Origin: Panicum virgatum
Lineage: Eukaryota; Streptophyta; Magnoliopsida; Poales; Poaceae
Direction: 5' to 3'
NCBI RefSeq assembly: GCF_016808335.1
Contig: NC_053140.1
Coordinates: 30,312,086 to 30,376,085, forward strand
DNA: 64,000 nt
The notes under the pieces were generated by a model. The model saw only the letters and a list, made by a program, of their open reading frames with translations, was not told the DNA's origin and ran no database searches. Positions 33,836 through 44,717 of this stretch are shown here, in pieces (positions within the stretch are counted from its first letter, which is position 1; each line of letters begins with the position of its first letter). The translations under genes were made by a program, and so were the position numbers.

Positions 33836-34389
33836 TGGTGGAGGAGGTGGGGGTGGATCGCCATTTCCCCCGGCTCCAAAACCACTAGGGGTGCCTCGAG
33901 TTGATCCAACCACGTGAGTATTTCCATGATGAAATTTGGAACAACTTCGGTATTCAACTCAGGAGCTAATTCAGAAAGGAAAAGAGGATAAAACTTCGAA
34001 CTACCTGCTGCATTCAGCTTTTCACAGATCACCGATATTTCACATTAGTAGCATTGGAGGTTCATTACATTCATCATCCTCTCATTTCTACTTGGTTACT
34101 TCTAACATCAGTACTAAGGGGGTTACTCAACTCTAAGTTAGCCTAGTAGCCATGATCCAAAAGTGGGCTACACTAAGAGGAGTCTACAAAAACTAAGAAA
34201 ACAGCGCCTCGGTCTACATATTGACCGATGCCTCACTCGCTACGGGAGTGTGAACCTCAACCGGTGCGGCTGCGGCGCCTGGTCCTCAGAGTCCATCTCC
34301 GAAACGCCCTAGATCTCCTGGGGCTCGTCCTCACCGTCCACCTATATCTCGTCAGGTGGTGCGTGAAGGGCATCCTGCGCGTGCTGCAT
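33836..34389 (-). other. E3 region between leader ORF and gag
   Basis: Gag-like frame continues for perhaps 100 bp upstream of 33835 without a defensible start. From there to 34389 I see only interrupted frames following the leader ORF stop. Confidence 0.5.
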
Positions 34390-35112
34390 CTAGTGGAGCT
34401 GCCCCTGGGCCTCGTCCAAGTCAAGCTGAAGGTCGTGAAACTGGTCCTCCAGGAAGTTGATCATAGTGTCACGATCCAACACCGTGTCCTGAAGCTTGTG
34501 AACCTGGCCGTGGAGCTGGGCGATAAGAGCAGCCCTGCTCTCGAGCTCGGCACTAGCCTCCTGAAGCTGCTCGTCTCTCAGTTGAACAGTCAGGTGCAAG
34601 GCCTGAGTCTGGTCCACCAACTGAGCGGCGGCGTAACTCTGGTACGTGTGAAGTCTGTAGAGACCGTCTAAGCACATTGCTGTCGTCCAAAGTGCCCCGA
34701 CCGGGTCGAGGGTAGCGACCATGTCCACGTGTGCCATCCGGTCAAGCCAAAGCGGGTCTGTCGGGTCGGGTGCAGGGAACAACCCGAACGCGGTCAAAAC
34801 CACCTCCAGAGGGTGCAAAGAGCAAAAAGTAGTCATCGCCCTCATGGCGGTAAGCTCCCAAGTGTCCAACAGATAGTGACCGACCATCTGAGTCACGATC
34901 GGCTCCCACCCGTTGAGCGGGTGCTGCAGGATCACCATCGTCACACTGCAGCGACGAACTACGTCCTCCACAAACTCGTGGCCATCGTAAATCGGTGGCT
35001 GGAGGTAACCGGCTGCACTCAAAAGCTCCCAAAGACGGCGAGGAAATCCGTCCCAATGCAATCAAGCGAAGTGCACATGCCCCTGCGCGTCAACAACCAG
35101 CAGCTCTTCCAT
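34390..35112 (-). pseudogene. E3 leader ORF upstream of gag (orf0-like)
   Basis: An extra frame lies between the 5' LTR and gag in sense orientation. From ATG at 35112 (MEELLVVDARGHVHFA) it meets one TGA near 35062 (CGA-type decay likely) and then stays open for 223 codons to 34390. The protein has an N-terminal globular part (LHWDGFPRRLWELL, TQMVGHYLLDTWELTAMRAM) and a C-terminal Gln/Leu/Asp-rich part with heptad-like spacing that predicts a coiled coil. No nucleic-acid enzyme motif is seen. From memory, rice RIRE3/RIRE8-type elements carry a comparable orf0. Its role is unknown. Confidence 0.65.
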
Positions 35113-36515
35113 CTGTCCCAACAAAAGACCGATGGATCAGCTGATGGTAACAAGGAATAGCTGACTCTGGACAGTGAAAGAAATTGCCAAAATGATAGAT
35201 AATATGCTCCGAAAATTCTCAAAAAAAATTACACAAGATCCCAATTATAATCAGGAATGATTCATCTAGTCATCACTATGATCAATTTAGACTCCAGGGG
35301 GGTGATATGCTCAGGTTTTCAGGGTAACGTCAACCAGGAAAACTGGGTGTCCAGAGAGGGTGCATTTTGACCATAAATCTCAAACCAGTCGGCAAAGATA
35401 ATTCAAAATTTTACAGTGAGTTCTTTATTAAGTTACCTACAATTTTTGTGTTGAATGATTTTTCAGATGAGCAACTTAAGATTGTCGAAAAAACCACTTT
35501 AGACAGATTGCTCTAATTTGACAGATTTGCAGAAGGTTACTATAAATTTGGAAACACTAAGGTAGAGAACTTCAAAAATTCTTAAATTTTTACAGAAGGT
35601 TGGAAATGTATTTAGCTACATGTCTTCTTACAGACTGAACTTGATTCGATGTGATTTTCATATTTTAAAAATTCGAGGAAATAAGAATTTCCAGAATTCA
35701 CAGACTGTCTAGATGATCCTTAAGATAGGGTTTTAGCCGATTTAATTGCGATTTCTTCCAAAGATTTCTTTGTTAACATTTTTGAGGATGAATGCAGAAC
35801 CTATCCGTCCTCACCAAGGAAAAGAATTTACTAGTAACCTTGGTCTTACGCAAATGACATTGGTGGCATACATATTACGTCTCTCACTATATACCTACTC
35901 GATATAGCTAGATAGCCTAGAATTCGATTTCGAGTTAGCGTACCTGCAGAAAATTGACAATATATAAATTGAACCTTCCGTGCCAGCACTCACGAAAGCA
36001 TTCCCATCCATTACCGATCACTATAGAACCGGCATCCATACAATTCCCGTCGTATGGACAATGTTAAGCATACGTTACCGAAACAACGTATTGACTGAGT
36101 ACCGTCTTTGACGGGGAATTGAATTCCAATTACGAACCATTACTCCCCATATAATCAACCGAAGTTGGTATATGGGTAGCAACTCAAGTAGGCCACTGCT
36201 TGAGCTCCAGCGTTCGGCTCGCATCACCGACGGGAAGGTTAGACTCCCTCAGCTGACTGAGTAAGCATACCTCCGCGGCGACGATGTAGATGCAGAATTT
36301 AAATTGCGGAATTTAAATACTGGAAAGTAATGTGCTGGAAGTTAGCCATACAAAATAAGCCACCTGATTATACCCATAAGATCCCCTAGGGTTTTACGTT
36401 CTAGACTTGTCCTTGGAGATCCTAAACTCTTTCAAAAACTTTAGTAGTTTTGAAGTCAAGTTTTAATTTGTTGTTTTGAAAACCGAGGCTGTCATCTCTG
36501 GTAGGCTGTCTGCGA
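35113..36515 (-). other. E3 untranslated leader
   Basis: About 1.4 kb between PBS and leader ORF. I see no protein-coding frame with support. The sequence is AT-rich toward the leader ORF and mixed near the PBS. Confidence 0.6.
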
Positions 36516-36527
36516 GCTCTGATGCAA
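36516..36527 (-). promoter_or_regulatory. E3 primer-binding site, degenerate
   Basis: The minus strand reads TTGCATCAGAGC two bases after the LTR end, which matches the tRNA-Met PBS TGGTATCAGAGC at 10 of 12 positions. Confidence 0.75.
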
Positions 36528-36529
36528 GC

Positions 36530-39500
36530 TGTGGCGGAACCACCCAAAATTACTGGGTCCGGGTGCACTGATCTTTGTTGCTAAGCAACTTGACCCAAAT
36601 TGGCACTCACCGGTAGTTCCTCGAGTGAAGCCTCGATAAAAGCCACGCTATTCCAGGATCAGCAGACAACACTCACACGAAGGTGAGCCCAGAGATTACA
36701 ACACAGAACATTTCATACATCTCAGAGTGATTGCAGCGGAAAGGAAATTTATTACAAACCAGGTTCAGAATAGTAAAGTACTAAAGAGTTCCATCTACTC
36801 AAATTATTCAAGTCTCATTGTTCAGCGGAAGCATTAAAAGATAACTAGCGAAATAACGTGACACATCGATAAAGCCTGTACGAAAGTGTCACTCAGCGGG
36901 AGGGTGGTCAGCACTAGCTGAAGGACCATCCCACTCAACAGACCAGCCCGGAGGCAAAGTACACGGCCAAGTAAGACTTGCAAACAGATCTTCGAAGTTA
37001 GTACCTGAAAAACAGTGCCACAAGCAAGGCTGAGTATACTAATACTCAGCAAGACTGACCCATCACCAGATATATCATAGTCCAATAACTAGACATGCAA
37101 GGCTTTTTGGTTGGTGGGGTTTGTTTTGCCAAAAACGCCACTAAATGTTGATCCTTATTTTCAGATTTTATGTAGCCATCTTCCAGTTGGATTAACCATT
37201 CTAAGTTTGCATCTAACTCTACACAAACATGGTAGAGCAACCATTTAATCAACCAGTAGTATTATCATCATCATGTTCCACTTGTTACTATGTATGACCG
37301 AAAACAGTAAGCAATCTCTTGCCGTGAGAGGCGGATGATTCTGAATCGAATTTCAACCTGGCCAGGGGAACCTAACACACACGCATGGGGATCGACTTCG
37401 CTCTCGCCCACGCAACTTTTCCCCTTTCTTTCCAGTCCGTGGATCCGGGTCACCCTCCCCGACTACAGAGTCCGACCACTCTGCACCCATATGTCCGGAC
37501 AAAAATAAAACCTACTCTACCAAGAGGGTGAATGGTCGTTCCACTCGCCAGTCCAATTAGGTACTTAAGCTTACCGATTACCATATTTCTCGGCATGTGG
37601 CTAGTACTTTCAAACGCTTAACGAAATGAGCCACACACCGCGACCTTAACTATTTTTGACTACCCCAGCGGGGTATCACAACTACACAACCCCCGCCCGT
37701 TGTCCTTATATTTCAGCAGGAATTAAAGTCAGTAAAATTCCTATTTGCTCGCGAGAGGCAGGAAACCCCTCGACTTCTACCGTACCTAATTAGCATGCCA
37801 ACTAGTCGATAAAAAGATCCGGAGTATCAAACATAGGGACCTAGGGATCATGCATCTAAGGTTTTCGATCAATGCCTAGAAAACTTAAATGCAGAAATAA
37901 ACTTATTACAACACATTATAAATAGCTAGATGAATAATAACTCAGAAAATAGTGGGATTATGCACCGGGGCTTGCCTTCTTGGGCACTGTCAGGTAGAAA
38001 AACCTCTGGGGCTTGGCCCAGGTCTTGAGATAAGTTAGCACAGTTCAAATTAACCTCCTGATCAATACGAGAGTCCGCGGGCACCAATTCGTATTCACCG
38101 TACGCGAGATTAATCGTTTCTATATACAATGCAAGATTATGAGTTATTCATGAATAACGATTTCTTTCCTTCACGATAAAGTTGTAGTTCAACAAAAGTT
38201 AATTCAGTGATGATCTCAATATTTTATTTCATGGGCAGTCATTTATGGAGTAGTAAACACAACTATGTTTCTTCATGAATGAGTGTGGGTTTTGGTTTTT
38301 ATTTTTATCATTAAAACATAGCATGCTTTCACTATTTCATAACAACAAAACTACTCATGAGCTAGTGATGAAAAATTAAAATAGCACAGATCCCAAACTT
38401 TAGCAACCATGGTATAAATTTCAGCATCTAACCATAAAGCAATTTACCATACTATTCATGTAATAGATTACTCTAGTTGCTTCACCTTTTTGCACAGAAC
38501 GTTTGACATGGGTTCTGGTGCTAAAAATTTTACGGGAGCATCTACAAAGCATCTACTCAGTACTGAAATTTTTCCATATTTTACTCACTTATTCAGCAGA
38601 GGTGACAAAATCAACAAGTTTAGCAAGCCATTAACTAAGATTAATTCTATAGAGAGTTATACTAGGGATATGATCCTCAAATTTTTAAAAGAGCCTAGTC
38701 ATAAGCTAAAAATATTTCACAAAAATTATCAAGCTTTATATCATCAAATTAAATTAGTTATGCAGTTAGCTTAACATGAGTTAGTATAAATTTTTCAAAG
38801 TTCATTTAACCAGTAATGCATGTGAAATTTTTATTATAGGGAGAATAAACTCTAACTAAGAACATGTCCAAAAATCATGATCAGATATGGCCTAGTTTAC
38901 TCAGAACAAAAATGGTAAATGTAACCATGAGATGTTAAGCATGATTTTTAACTAAACAAAAACTCAGTAACTGAAGCTCAAAATTTTCAGGCAGGATCAC
39001 AGGACCAAAAAGAGACTCCAGAAATAAATATAGATTTTTCTGAGTAGAAAAACTATATATTATGAATTAAGTTGATTAAACAAACATAAATCATGGTATA
39101 TACCAAATGAACTCTAATAAATCTGAAATTTATAGATTAACAAGATTCCAGTTACACATGCATTCAGTAGAAATTACAGTGCATGTTCGTGTATATGTTT
39201 TTCAGTATGAAATCGTGAATGTTAACAATAGATTAGAGAATCTTGATTGTTCCAACATGATAACTATTTTGGTTGGGTGCAATCTTTTTACTGTGAGCTT
39301 AAACCTCCATCAGTGATATCATATTCAAAAATCAAGGTCGTTTGTTGAGTGGAGCATCCTAAACATGCATGAGTTGATTTTCTTATTCTTTTTCCTAGAT
39401 TAAAATTGGTAGAGTTTCTGCACATTTCACTGTGACAAAACTTGTAGATCTTGTTGCAAGGATTCCAGATCAGTTGAGTTTGCATTTTTACGATTTTTTT

Positions 39501-40884
39501 GTGATTTGTTTGGCATTTTAGAAGTTCATTGACAAACACTGGAAATCTTGCAAACACACCCTTGAGCAAAAAAAACAAATTACAATAGGGTCCTTCACCG
39601 GCCTTCTCTGCCGTTGCATCTTACCGCTGGTGTTCTGCTAGGTAGGGCTTACTGGGGCTTCAACGGGGAGGCGCGTGAGAGAGAGAAGGTCGAGGAACAC
39701 CCACCCATGTAGACGTTCGGGTGGAGGATGGTCGGAGACGAGCTCGTCGGCGCTAATGGCGGAGAAGATGTTCGGGTCGCCGGCGTTGTAAGCGAAGGGG
39801 GGCTCGGGGGTAGAGGAACGTCGCGCGCACGAGCACCGTCTCCCTCTGGGTTGGCCGGTCCGCGTTGAGCCCGAGCTCGCCGGCGGTGGCGCAGAAGGGG
39901 AACGGCGACGGGGATGGGTTTGGGTTCGATTCCGCACGCGTGGAGCTTAACTGGGGTGTGGCGAAGCTGCTGGGGTGGTTGGATGGAGCAATGCGGGGCT
40001 GTGGTGGCCGGTCCGCACAAGCTAGATCTCGCCGGCCATGGCGGACGGTGGAGGGAGGGAGAAGGAGGGGAAGTCGCGCGACGGCAGGGCTCTGGGGCTA
40101 CTTATAGGCCAGAGAGCACCTGGGCGAGGGGAGTGGTGTCTGGGGGAGGTCGATTCGGTCCGGGGCGACTCGACGGCTGGCTGGCGGAGCGAGCAGGCGG
40201 CGCTGCGCATGGCGGGGCGGCGTGGCGGCTCGGGAGGGCGCCAAGGACGCGTGTTAGCGTGGGAAGTTGCCAAGGGGCAGGCCAGGTGGTGCTGGAGGGC
40301 TTACCCGGGTCCATTTGGCCGTGGACGCGCCGTGGACAAGGTCCACCGGCGGCGTACGGCGGGCGGCGGGCGAAACAGAGTAGCCGAGAGGAGAGAGATG
40401 GAGGTGAGGGCCTATCTGCGATTTCTAAAAATTCAGGGACCTCTCGGTAAACTAAAAATACCTCCTACTTAGAGGGCTCAAATGAAAAAGTGTTGAATAC
40501 CAATTTTGCATAACTTTTCAAGATCTACAACTTTTGTGTTATGCAAATTTTCATTTTAAACTCACATTTTGAACTATTTGTAAATTTTCAAACTTGCACA
40601 AAAGGGCTTTGGTTTTATTCAGTTTTTGGTTGGTTTTTTGCTGAAGTTCAATTGAGCACATGTCAATTGAAGTACCTCTCATGAGCCAACTAAATTTTTG
40701 TGCACAATTTTGAATTGAAATTTGAGTAGCTTTTCACTCCTTTTTCTTTCTCCTTTAATTTCTTTTGTATACTTTGACTTTTATTTGACCTCTCCTCTTT
40801 GAATTAATTTCCCACATTTTTCTTTTAAGTTTAAATGAGGTACCGTGATCTGTATTTAAGTGTACTAACACCTGAGGTGTCACA
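36530..40884 (-). repeat. E3 5' LTR (4355 bp)
   Basis: On the minus strand it starts TGTGACACCTCAGG at 40884 and ends GGTTCCGCCACA at 36530. The arrangement parallels the E1 LTR: an AT-rich start, a GC-rich block (39640-40440), a T/A-rich stretch, a coding exon (ending near 37960), and a distal block with the phrase ttgctgagtatta shared with E1. Open frames in the GC-rich block occur on both strands and are not called. Confidence 0.9.
37926..38119 (-). CDS. LTR-embedded coding exon (E3 copy), function unknown
   Basis: On the minus strand an acceptor-like sequence (cttgcattgtatatag) precedes a frame encoding GEYELVPADS, QEVNLN and QEGKPR. The E1 counterpart at 5956-6125 has the same acceptor, the same phase (the first G of a codon precedes the junction) and the same conserved words. 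The two DNA copies differ much more than the acceptor does. After EGKPR the frames diverge: a stop follows at once in E1, while here it runs on to 37926. Confidence 0.45.
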
Positions 40885-41631
40885 GCTCCCCTCTCCGCGA
40901 TGGGTCCTGCTGCAGTCGTTGGGGCCGGTGAAGCTCCAAGCAGGATGCGGCCGCTGCTTCAGGGGGGCGATCCGGCGCTTCAGGAAGTCCCCGAGCACGT
41001 ATAGCGAGGTGAGGCCGCCCTCCACCAGCGCCCTGATCTTGCTCAGCACGGAGTCGAACTCCGACAGCCGGGACGGCTTGGCCCTCCAGGACTGGCAGTT
41101 GGAGGCGGGTCCCTCGGTCGGCAAGGCGAGACGCTCGTTGGCTTCGGTGGTAGCGATCACCCACTCCCTGCGCCAATCCTCCCACTTCCCGCCAGTGAGC
41201 CCGGGGATGTACGGTGTCCGCAGGTCGCTCCTCATCTGGAAGTAGAGCGCCCCCACTTCGTCTTTGCCCTTCCTGGACTTCACCAGGAAGAAGAAGTGGC
41301 GGAAGAGGATGACGCAGGGCCACACCCCCACGAACATCTCGCACAGGTGGACGAAGATGGCCGTCAGGAGGATGGAGTGCGGCATGAGATGTTGAAGCTG
41401 GAGGCCGAAATCTTCCAGCAGCAGCAAAAAGAATGAGGAGATCGGCAGCCCCAAGCCGGTGGAAATGTGTGAGATGAACAGCACAAATTCCCCGATGCGC
41501 AGATCGCCGAGGGGAACCGAGCCTGCTCGAATCCCCCAGGCAGTCTCCTGTGCGCTCCACCCAAGCAGGCGGTGCACCGTGTTCAGGTCCTCCTTAGTCT
41601 GGAAATGGCCGGGACGAACAAGGGATGCCAT
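40885..41631 (-). CDS. T1 antisense ORF: putative gypsy-type transposon (Transposase_28-like) protein, truncated
   Basis: The frame is antisense to T1, placed between the expected end of pol and the 3' LTR. The start chosen is the ATG at 41631 (MASLVRPGHFQTKEDLN), because the family-like sequence begins there; the frame stays open further upstream. It has an acidic-hydrophobic core (WGIRAGSVPLGDLRIGEF, STGLGLPISSFFLLLLEDF, CVILFRHFFFLVK), which I associate with the Pfam family named putative gypsy type transposon. It is open for 249 codons with no stop and is then cut by the E3 LTR at 40884. Tat elements are known to carry antisense ORFs here. The protein's function is unknown. Confidence 0.7.
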
Positions 41632-42225
41632 CTCGCTATGGAGGTGAGGAGAGCAAGGGGCGAGGAGGCTCAAAGGCAAAGGGGCGCAAAGGTTTGAAGG
41701 AAGAAGGCGAATGCGGAAAAGTAACTGCGGTATGCGGTTTGTCCCTTTATGAAGCCTGACCCAACCGGCGCGCCCCGGAACCGTCGCTGGAACCCAAGCG
41801 ACGCTTACGCCTAATGTTAGCCGCCCAGTCCATGACAAGGGGGCCCAGGCCTGCCTGTCAGGGAGGGAGGGTAACAAGCAAAGGTGTGAAAAGGCGGGAT
41901 CTGAACCGTTGCCCGCGCGCAAAGCGAGGCGGAAGCTGAGCTGACGTGCGCGCATTAAGCGCTGGCATAACTAGGCTTTTCGAGAACTGTGCTGGTGGTA
42001 AATATTCTATTTACTCCGGCCGCAACAATGCTGAGCGTCGCTCGCGTGACTAGGTGTACCACTGTGCGTGGGGGCCATGAGTCAGAAAGCCGTTGCGATG
42101 TGATGAGGCAGCGGAAAACCCGATGGATGGTCAAAGCCGGACAAGACTCCTGTAGTAAGAGGCTTCAAGTTATGCAGAGCCAAATTGCAGTAGTGGCCCC
42201 ACCTGCAAGTTCGTCACCTCTCCCG
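41632..42225 (-). other. T1 region upstream of the antisense ORF
   Basis: The frame of the antisense ORF continues without a stop to 41955, but the protein there is low-complexity. The rest holds no supported gene. It is the likely promoter region of the antisense transcript. Confidence 0.5.
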
Positions 42226-42244
42226 AGGTGGGCCCGGGGGCCAC
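42226..42244 (+). promoter_or_regulatory. T1 polypurine tract region
   Basis: aggtgggcccgggggccac lies directly before the LTR start TGTCGGTACC. It is G-rich, though with C interruptions. Confidence 0.55.
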
Positions 42245-43307
42245 TGTCGGTACCCTGTAGCAGGGATACCCACTCTTACTGCAGCAAGGCAGGACTCGTG
42301 TAGTCGTCCGTAACTACGCCATAAGGGGCGGAGCAGCCGGGCCCCACGGGTCAGGCTCTTACCTCACCGGGCCAACGGCACCGGACCCGCTCCCCGCTCT
42401 GGGACGGGTCCGGTGATGCCACGTGTCCTTGAGGAAGGGAAGCTCCGAGCCAACAGATGAGGCCGCGGACCCCCCATAGGGGTCCGGGACCTCCCGCGTC
42501 CATCCGGACCTCCCACGCTCGTAGAACCAACATACCGCCGGGGGGGTCCGGAGCCGCCACGTGTCCCGCAGGCGCGGGTCTTCCGCTGGAAGACTCGCCT
42601 ACCCACCGCATTCAATGCGGGTGGTTGAGGCGTGCTCTGCCGCCGCGGCACGCGGGGCAGCCTTTGTCAGGCCTCACCGTAGACCGTATATTACCGAGGT
42701 ACACAGTACAGCCGCCTGCGCCGCATCCGCGCAGAGCCCGTCTGCCGCATTAAATGGATACGACGGTATGGCACTTTTCCATCATGCCGCCTCTGCCGCA
42801 AGCTACACGGCCCATTCAGCTACGCTGCAGGCGCCGCCGCAAGCTACGCTTGGCGCCGTTTCGACAAGACAGCACATGGGTATGCTGGATGGAGGATTCC
42901 CGCGGGCAAGCAAGGAAATCCAGGGATGAGATCTCATTCGCCTGCAACGCCATAATGTATGAACAGTATGTTATTTTATACTACATCGATTGGGCCCACC
43001 TGTCGGGGACCCAACGGCTATGTACGCGCCTCCCTTGAGATATAAAAAGGAGGCGCTCGCCGCACATAGGGAGACTCTCTCAAGCTCTCTCAAATCCTCA
43101 GACTCTCAACCTCTTAAGAACACAAGCAATACAACACACAGTGGACGTAGGGTATTACGCTCCGGCGGCCCGAACCACTCTAAACTGCTGTGTTCATCGT
43201 GTTCTTCCAGCGAGATCGAACTAGTCCTAGCTAACCCCCGAGTACTCACCCTTTGGGCTTAGTTGTGTGCAATCCGCCACCCGGCTGTGGTTTTCTACAC
43301 CACGACA
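42245..43307 (+). repeat. T1 3' LTR (1063 bp)
   Basis: Starts TGTCGGTACC and ends CCACGACA (TGTCG/CGACA inverted ends). TATAAAAAGG at 43041-43050 is a clear TATA box, with a likely transcript start some 30 bp downstream. The distal part (cgtagggtatta...cccgaacc) resembles 49790-49840 of T2. Confidence 0.82.
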
Positions 43308-44225
43308 ATGTTGTCTTCTCGTTGTGTGAACAGGGTTAGTCTCCCTTCAATTTCAATATGCCAATGAATTCCATGACGAATCCGAGTTGACTTCAAGACA
43401 AGAGTGATTTGGTACTCTCAACTTTGAGAAGTCAACAGTCCGGCAATTGAATTGATCGTGATTGCATCAGACGTTGGAAAAGGCTCAAGTTCTCCTTTTC
43501 GAATGAGGTGCTCTATTGTCGTTTACTTATCACCAACAACAAGGAACACTGCATCGATCGGACAAGCAGCCATATTTTGGTGCAATCAAAGTGATTAAAT
43601 ATAGTCAACCCTCAGGGGCAGTACCACGAGACGATGAGTATCATAAGAAGTTCTACACGATCAAAGAGGACCAAATGATATTCCCGATGCACCCCAGACA
43701 CTACATCAAGGTACGAATTTTTCTAACAAGTTTCTTGATGTGGTGTTCCACTTTGGAAATTCTCGTCAGGCTTGATCCAAGATGATAAGAATTAAAATGT
43801 CTCATTCAAAAGACTCTAAATTTTGAACCCTTGCCGACAGGTAAATCGGTAGCTATCCCATGTTTAAATTCGATCACTGCATGTTTGAAATCCTTCCATT
43901 TTCATTTGATTCTTGCATGAGCATTTGCATCCTTTGCACAAAAACCCTTGCATGTTTTGATTCGCCACCTTTTGCATTTGCATCCTTCATGAATCTTGGA
44001 TTTCAACAAGTGCCCAAGGGGCAATCTTGGAAGAAAATGGCTGCCACAAAAGTTTGGAACCTAGTGCATGCATGAACTTGGATGATTTTCATGCACAAAT
44101 TCATTTGGGGCGACTCCTAGGCCTGCATCAGCCTACTTCTGCATGCATTCATGCATTTTTGGAGTGTGTGGCAGTCATTAAGCGTCTCTGAAAAAGATTG
44201 AAGGGGAACGGGCCCGGCACATGGC
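43308..44225 (+). other. A1 internal region, unassigned
   Basis: A short open stretch near 43516-43780 (YFGAIKVIKYSQPSG, EDQMIFPMHPRHY) does not match any family I know. The rest shows no supported gene. It could be decayed sequence between pol and ORF1. Confidence 0.4.
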
Positions 44226-44277
44226 GGGCCGACCACCTTGGTCGGTCGACCAAGGGTTGGCGCCCCTCTATAAAAGC
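44226..44277 (+). promoter_or_regulatory. A1 internal promoter: GC palindrome plus TATA box
   Basis: GGTCGGTCGACC (44240-44251) with a flanking half repeat stands just upstream of CTATAAAAG (44268-44276). The same palindrome occurs in the U3 of the A1, A2 and A3 LTRs upstream of their TATA boxes. The site precedes the ORF1 gene, so this looks like a private promoter for it. An acceptor-like TTTTGATTTCAG before 44687 suggests a spliced 5' leader. Confidence 0.6.
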
Positions 44278-44717
44278 CGGTGCACAGGGGTCACTTGCAT
44301 CACCCCTAGCCCGAGATACACCAGCACCACGTCGAGTTCTTCCCCCTTCTGCTCTCTTTGCTCTTGTTCTTGATCCAAGAAAAGAAGAAAAATATTTTCC
44401 TGCTTTTCATTTCCATTTGCATTCCATTTGCATTTTGTGTTCTCCTTCCTTTCTCTGCAAGAACGTGTTTGTGGTGGTACTACTACCCCGCAAGAATGAT
44501 TTTGTGGAGTGTCATCGCCCACAAGAATGGTTTTGTGGAGTGTTATCACCTACAAGAATGATTTTTGTGAGAGGCAACCAAGCCCTGCAAGGACTACTAA
44601 CTCTCGGACGGCTGACCTTGATTTTACTAACTCTCACGTAACCCCTCCGAGTTCTTGGTTGTGCTCTGTGTGATTTTGATTTCAGGTATAAGGAACGTCG
44701 GGAAGAAGTTCGTGAAC

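Larger units (their letters stand above)
15752..40884 (-). mobile_element. E3: RIRE3/Tekay-like Gypsy element, interrupted by E2 and E4
   Basis: In minus orientation: 5' LTR 40884-36530, a PBS-like site, a leader with an extra ORF, gag, protease (split by E4 at 19002-32493), RT, RNase H, integrase, chromodomain, and the first 117 bp of the 3' LTR, where E2 is inserted. The rest of the 3' LTR is lost. Its right edge cuts the T1 antisense ORF. The candidate TSD is gctcc (40885-40889) and the left copy is deleted. The proteins are close to those of E1. The two LTR pieces that can be compared differ at 3 of 117 positions. Confidence 0.9.
7569..43307 (+). mobile_element. T1: Tat-lineage Gypsy element, host of E1, E2, E3 and E4; discontinuous
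   Basis: Two pieces belong together by inference: RT/RNase H at 7569-8597 and the antisense ORF plus 3' LTR at 40885-43307. Both are Tat-type, are in the right order and orientation, and flank the insertion block. Both also contain the word GGGGGTCC (8466, 8513; 42541). The rest of RNase H, the integrase and the C-terminal part of the antisense ORF are missing, apparently removed by the deletion ending at 8597/8598. The 5' half lies outside the window. The sequence after 43307 is Athila, so T1 itself landed in A1. The candidate TSD is atgtt (43308-43312). Confidence 0.65.

Noticed and set aside
39638..40472. Open frames in the GC-rich block of the E3 LTR
   Set aside because: Same reason: composition, both strands, no recognisable protein.
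41632..41955. Upstream start for the T1 antisense protein
   Set aside because: The added N-terminus is low-complexity and the conserved family-like sequence begins at the ATG at 41631.
42351..42929. Open frames within the T1 LTR
   Set aside because: Overlap the U3 and TATA region of a defined LTR on both strands; no family.
43308..44690. 5' LTR of A1
   Set aside because: Only the palindrome and TATA resemble the LTR; no TG...CA ends or PBS are present.
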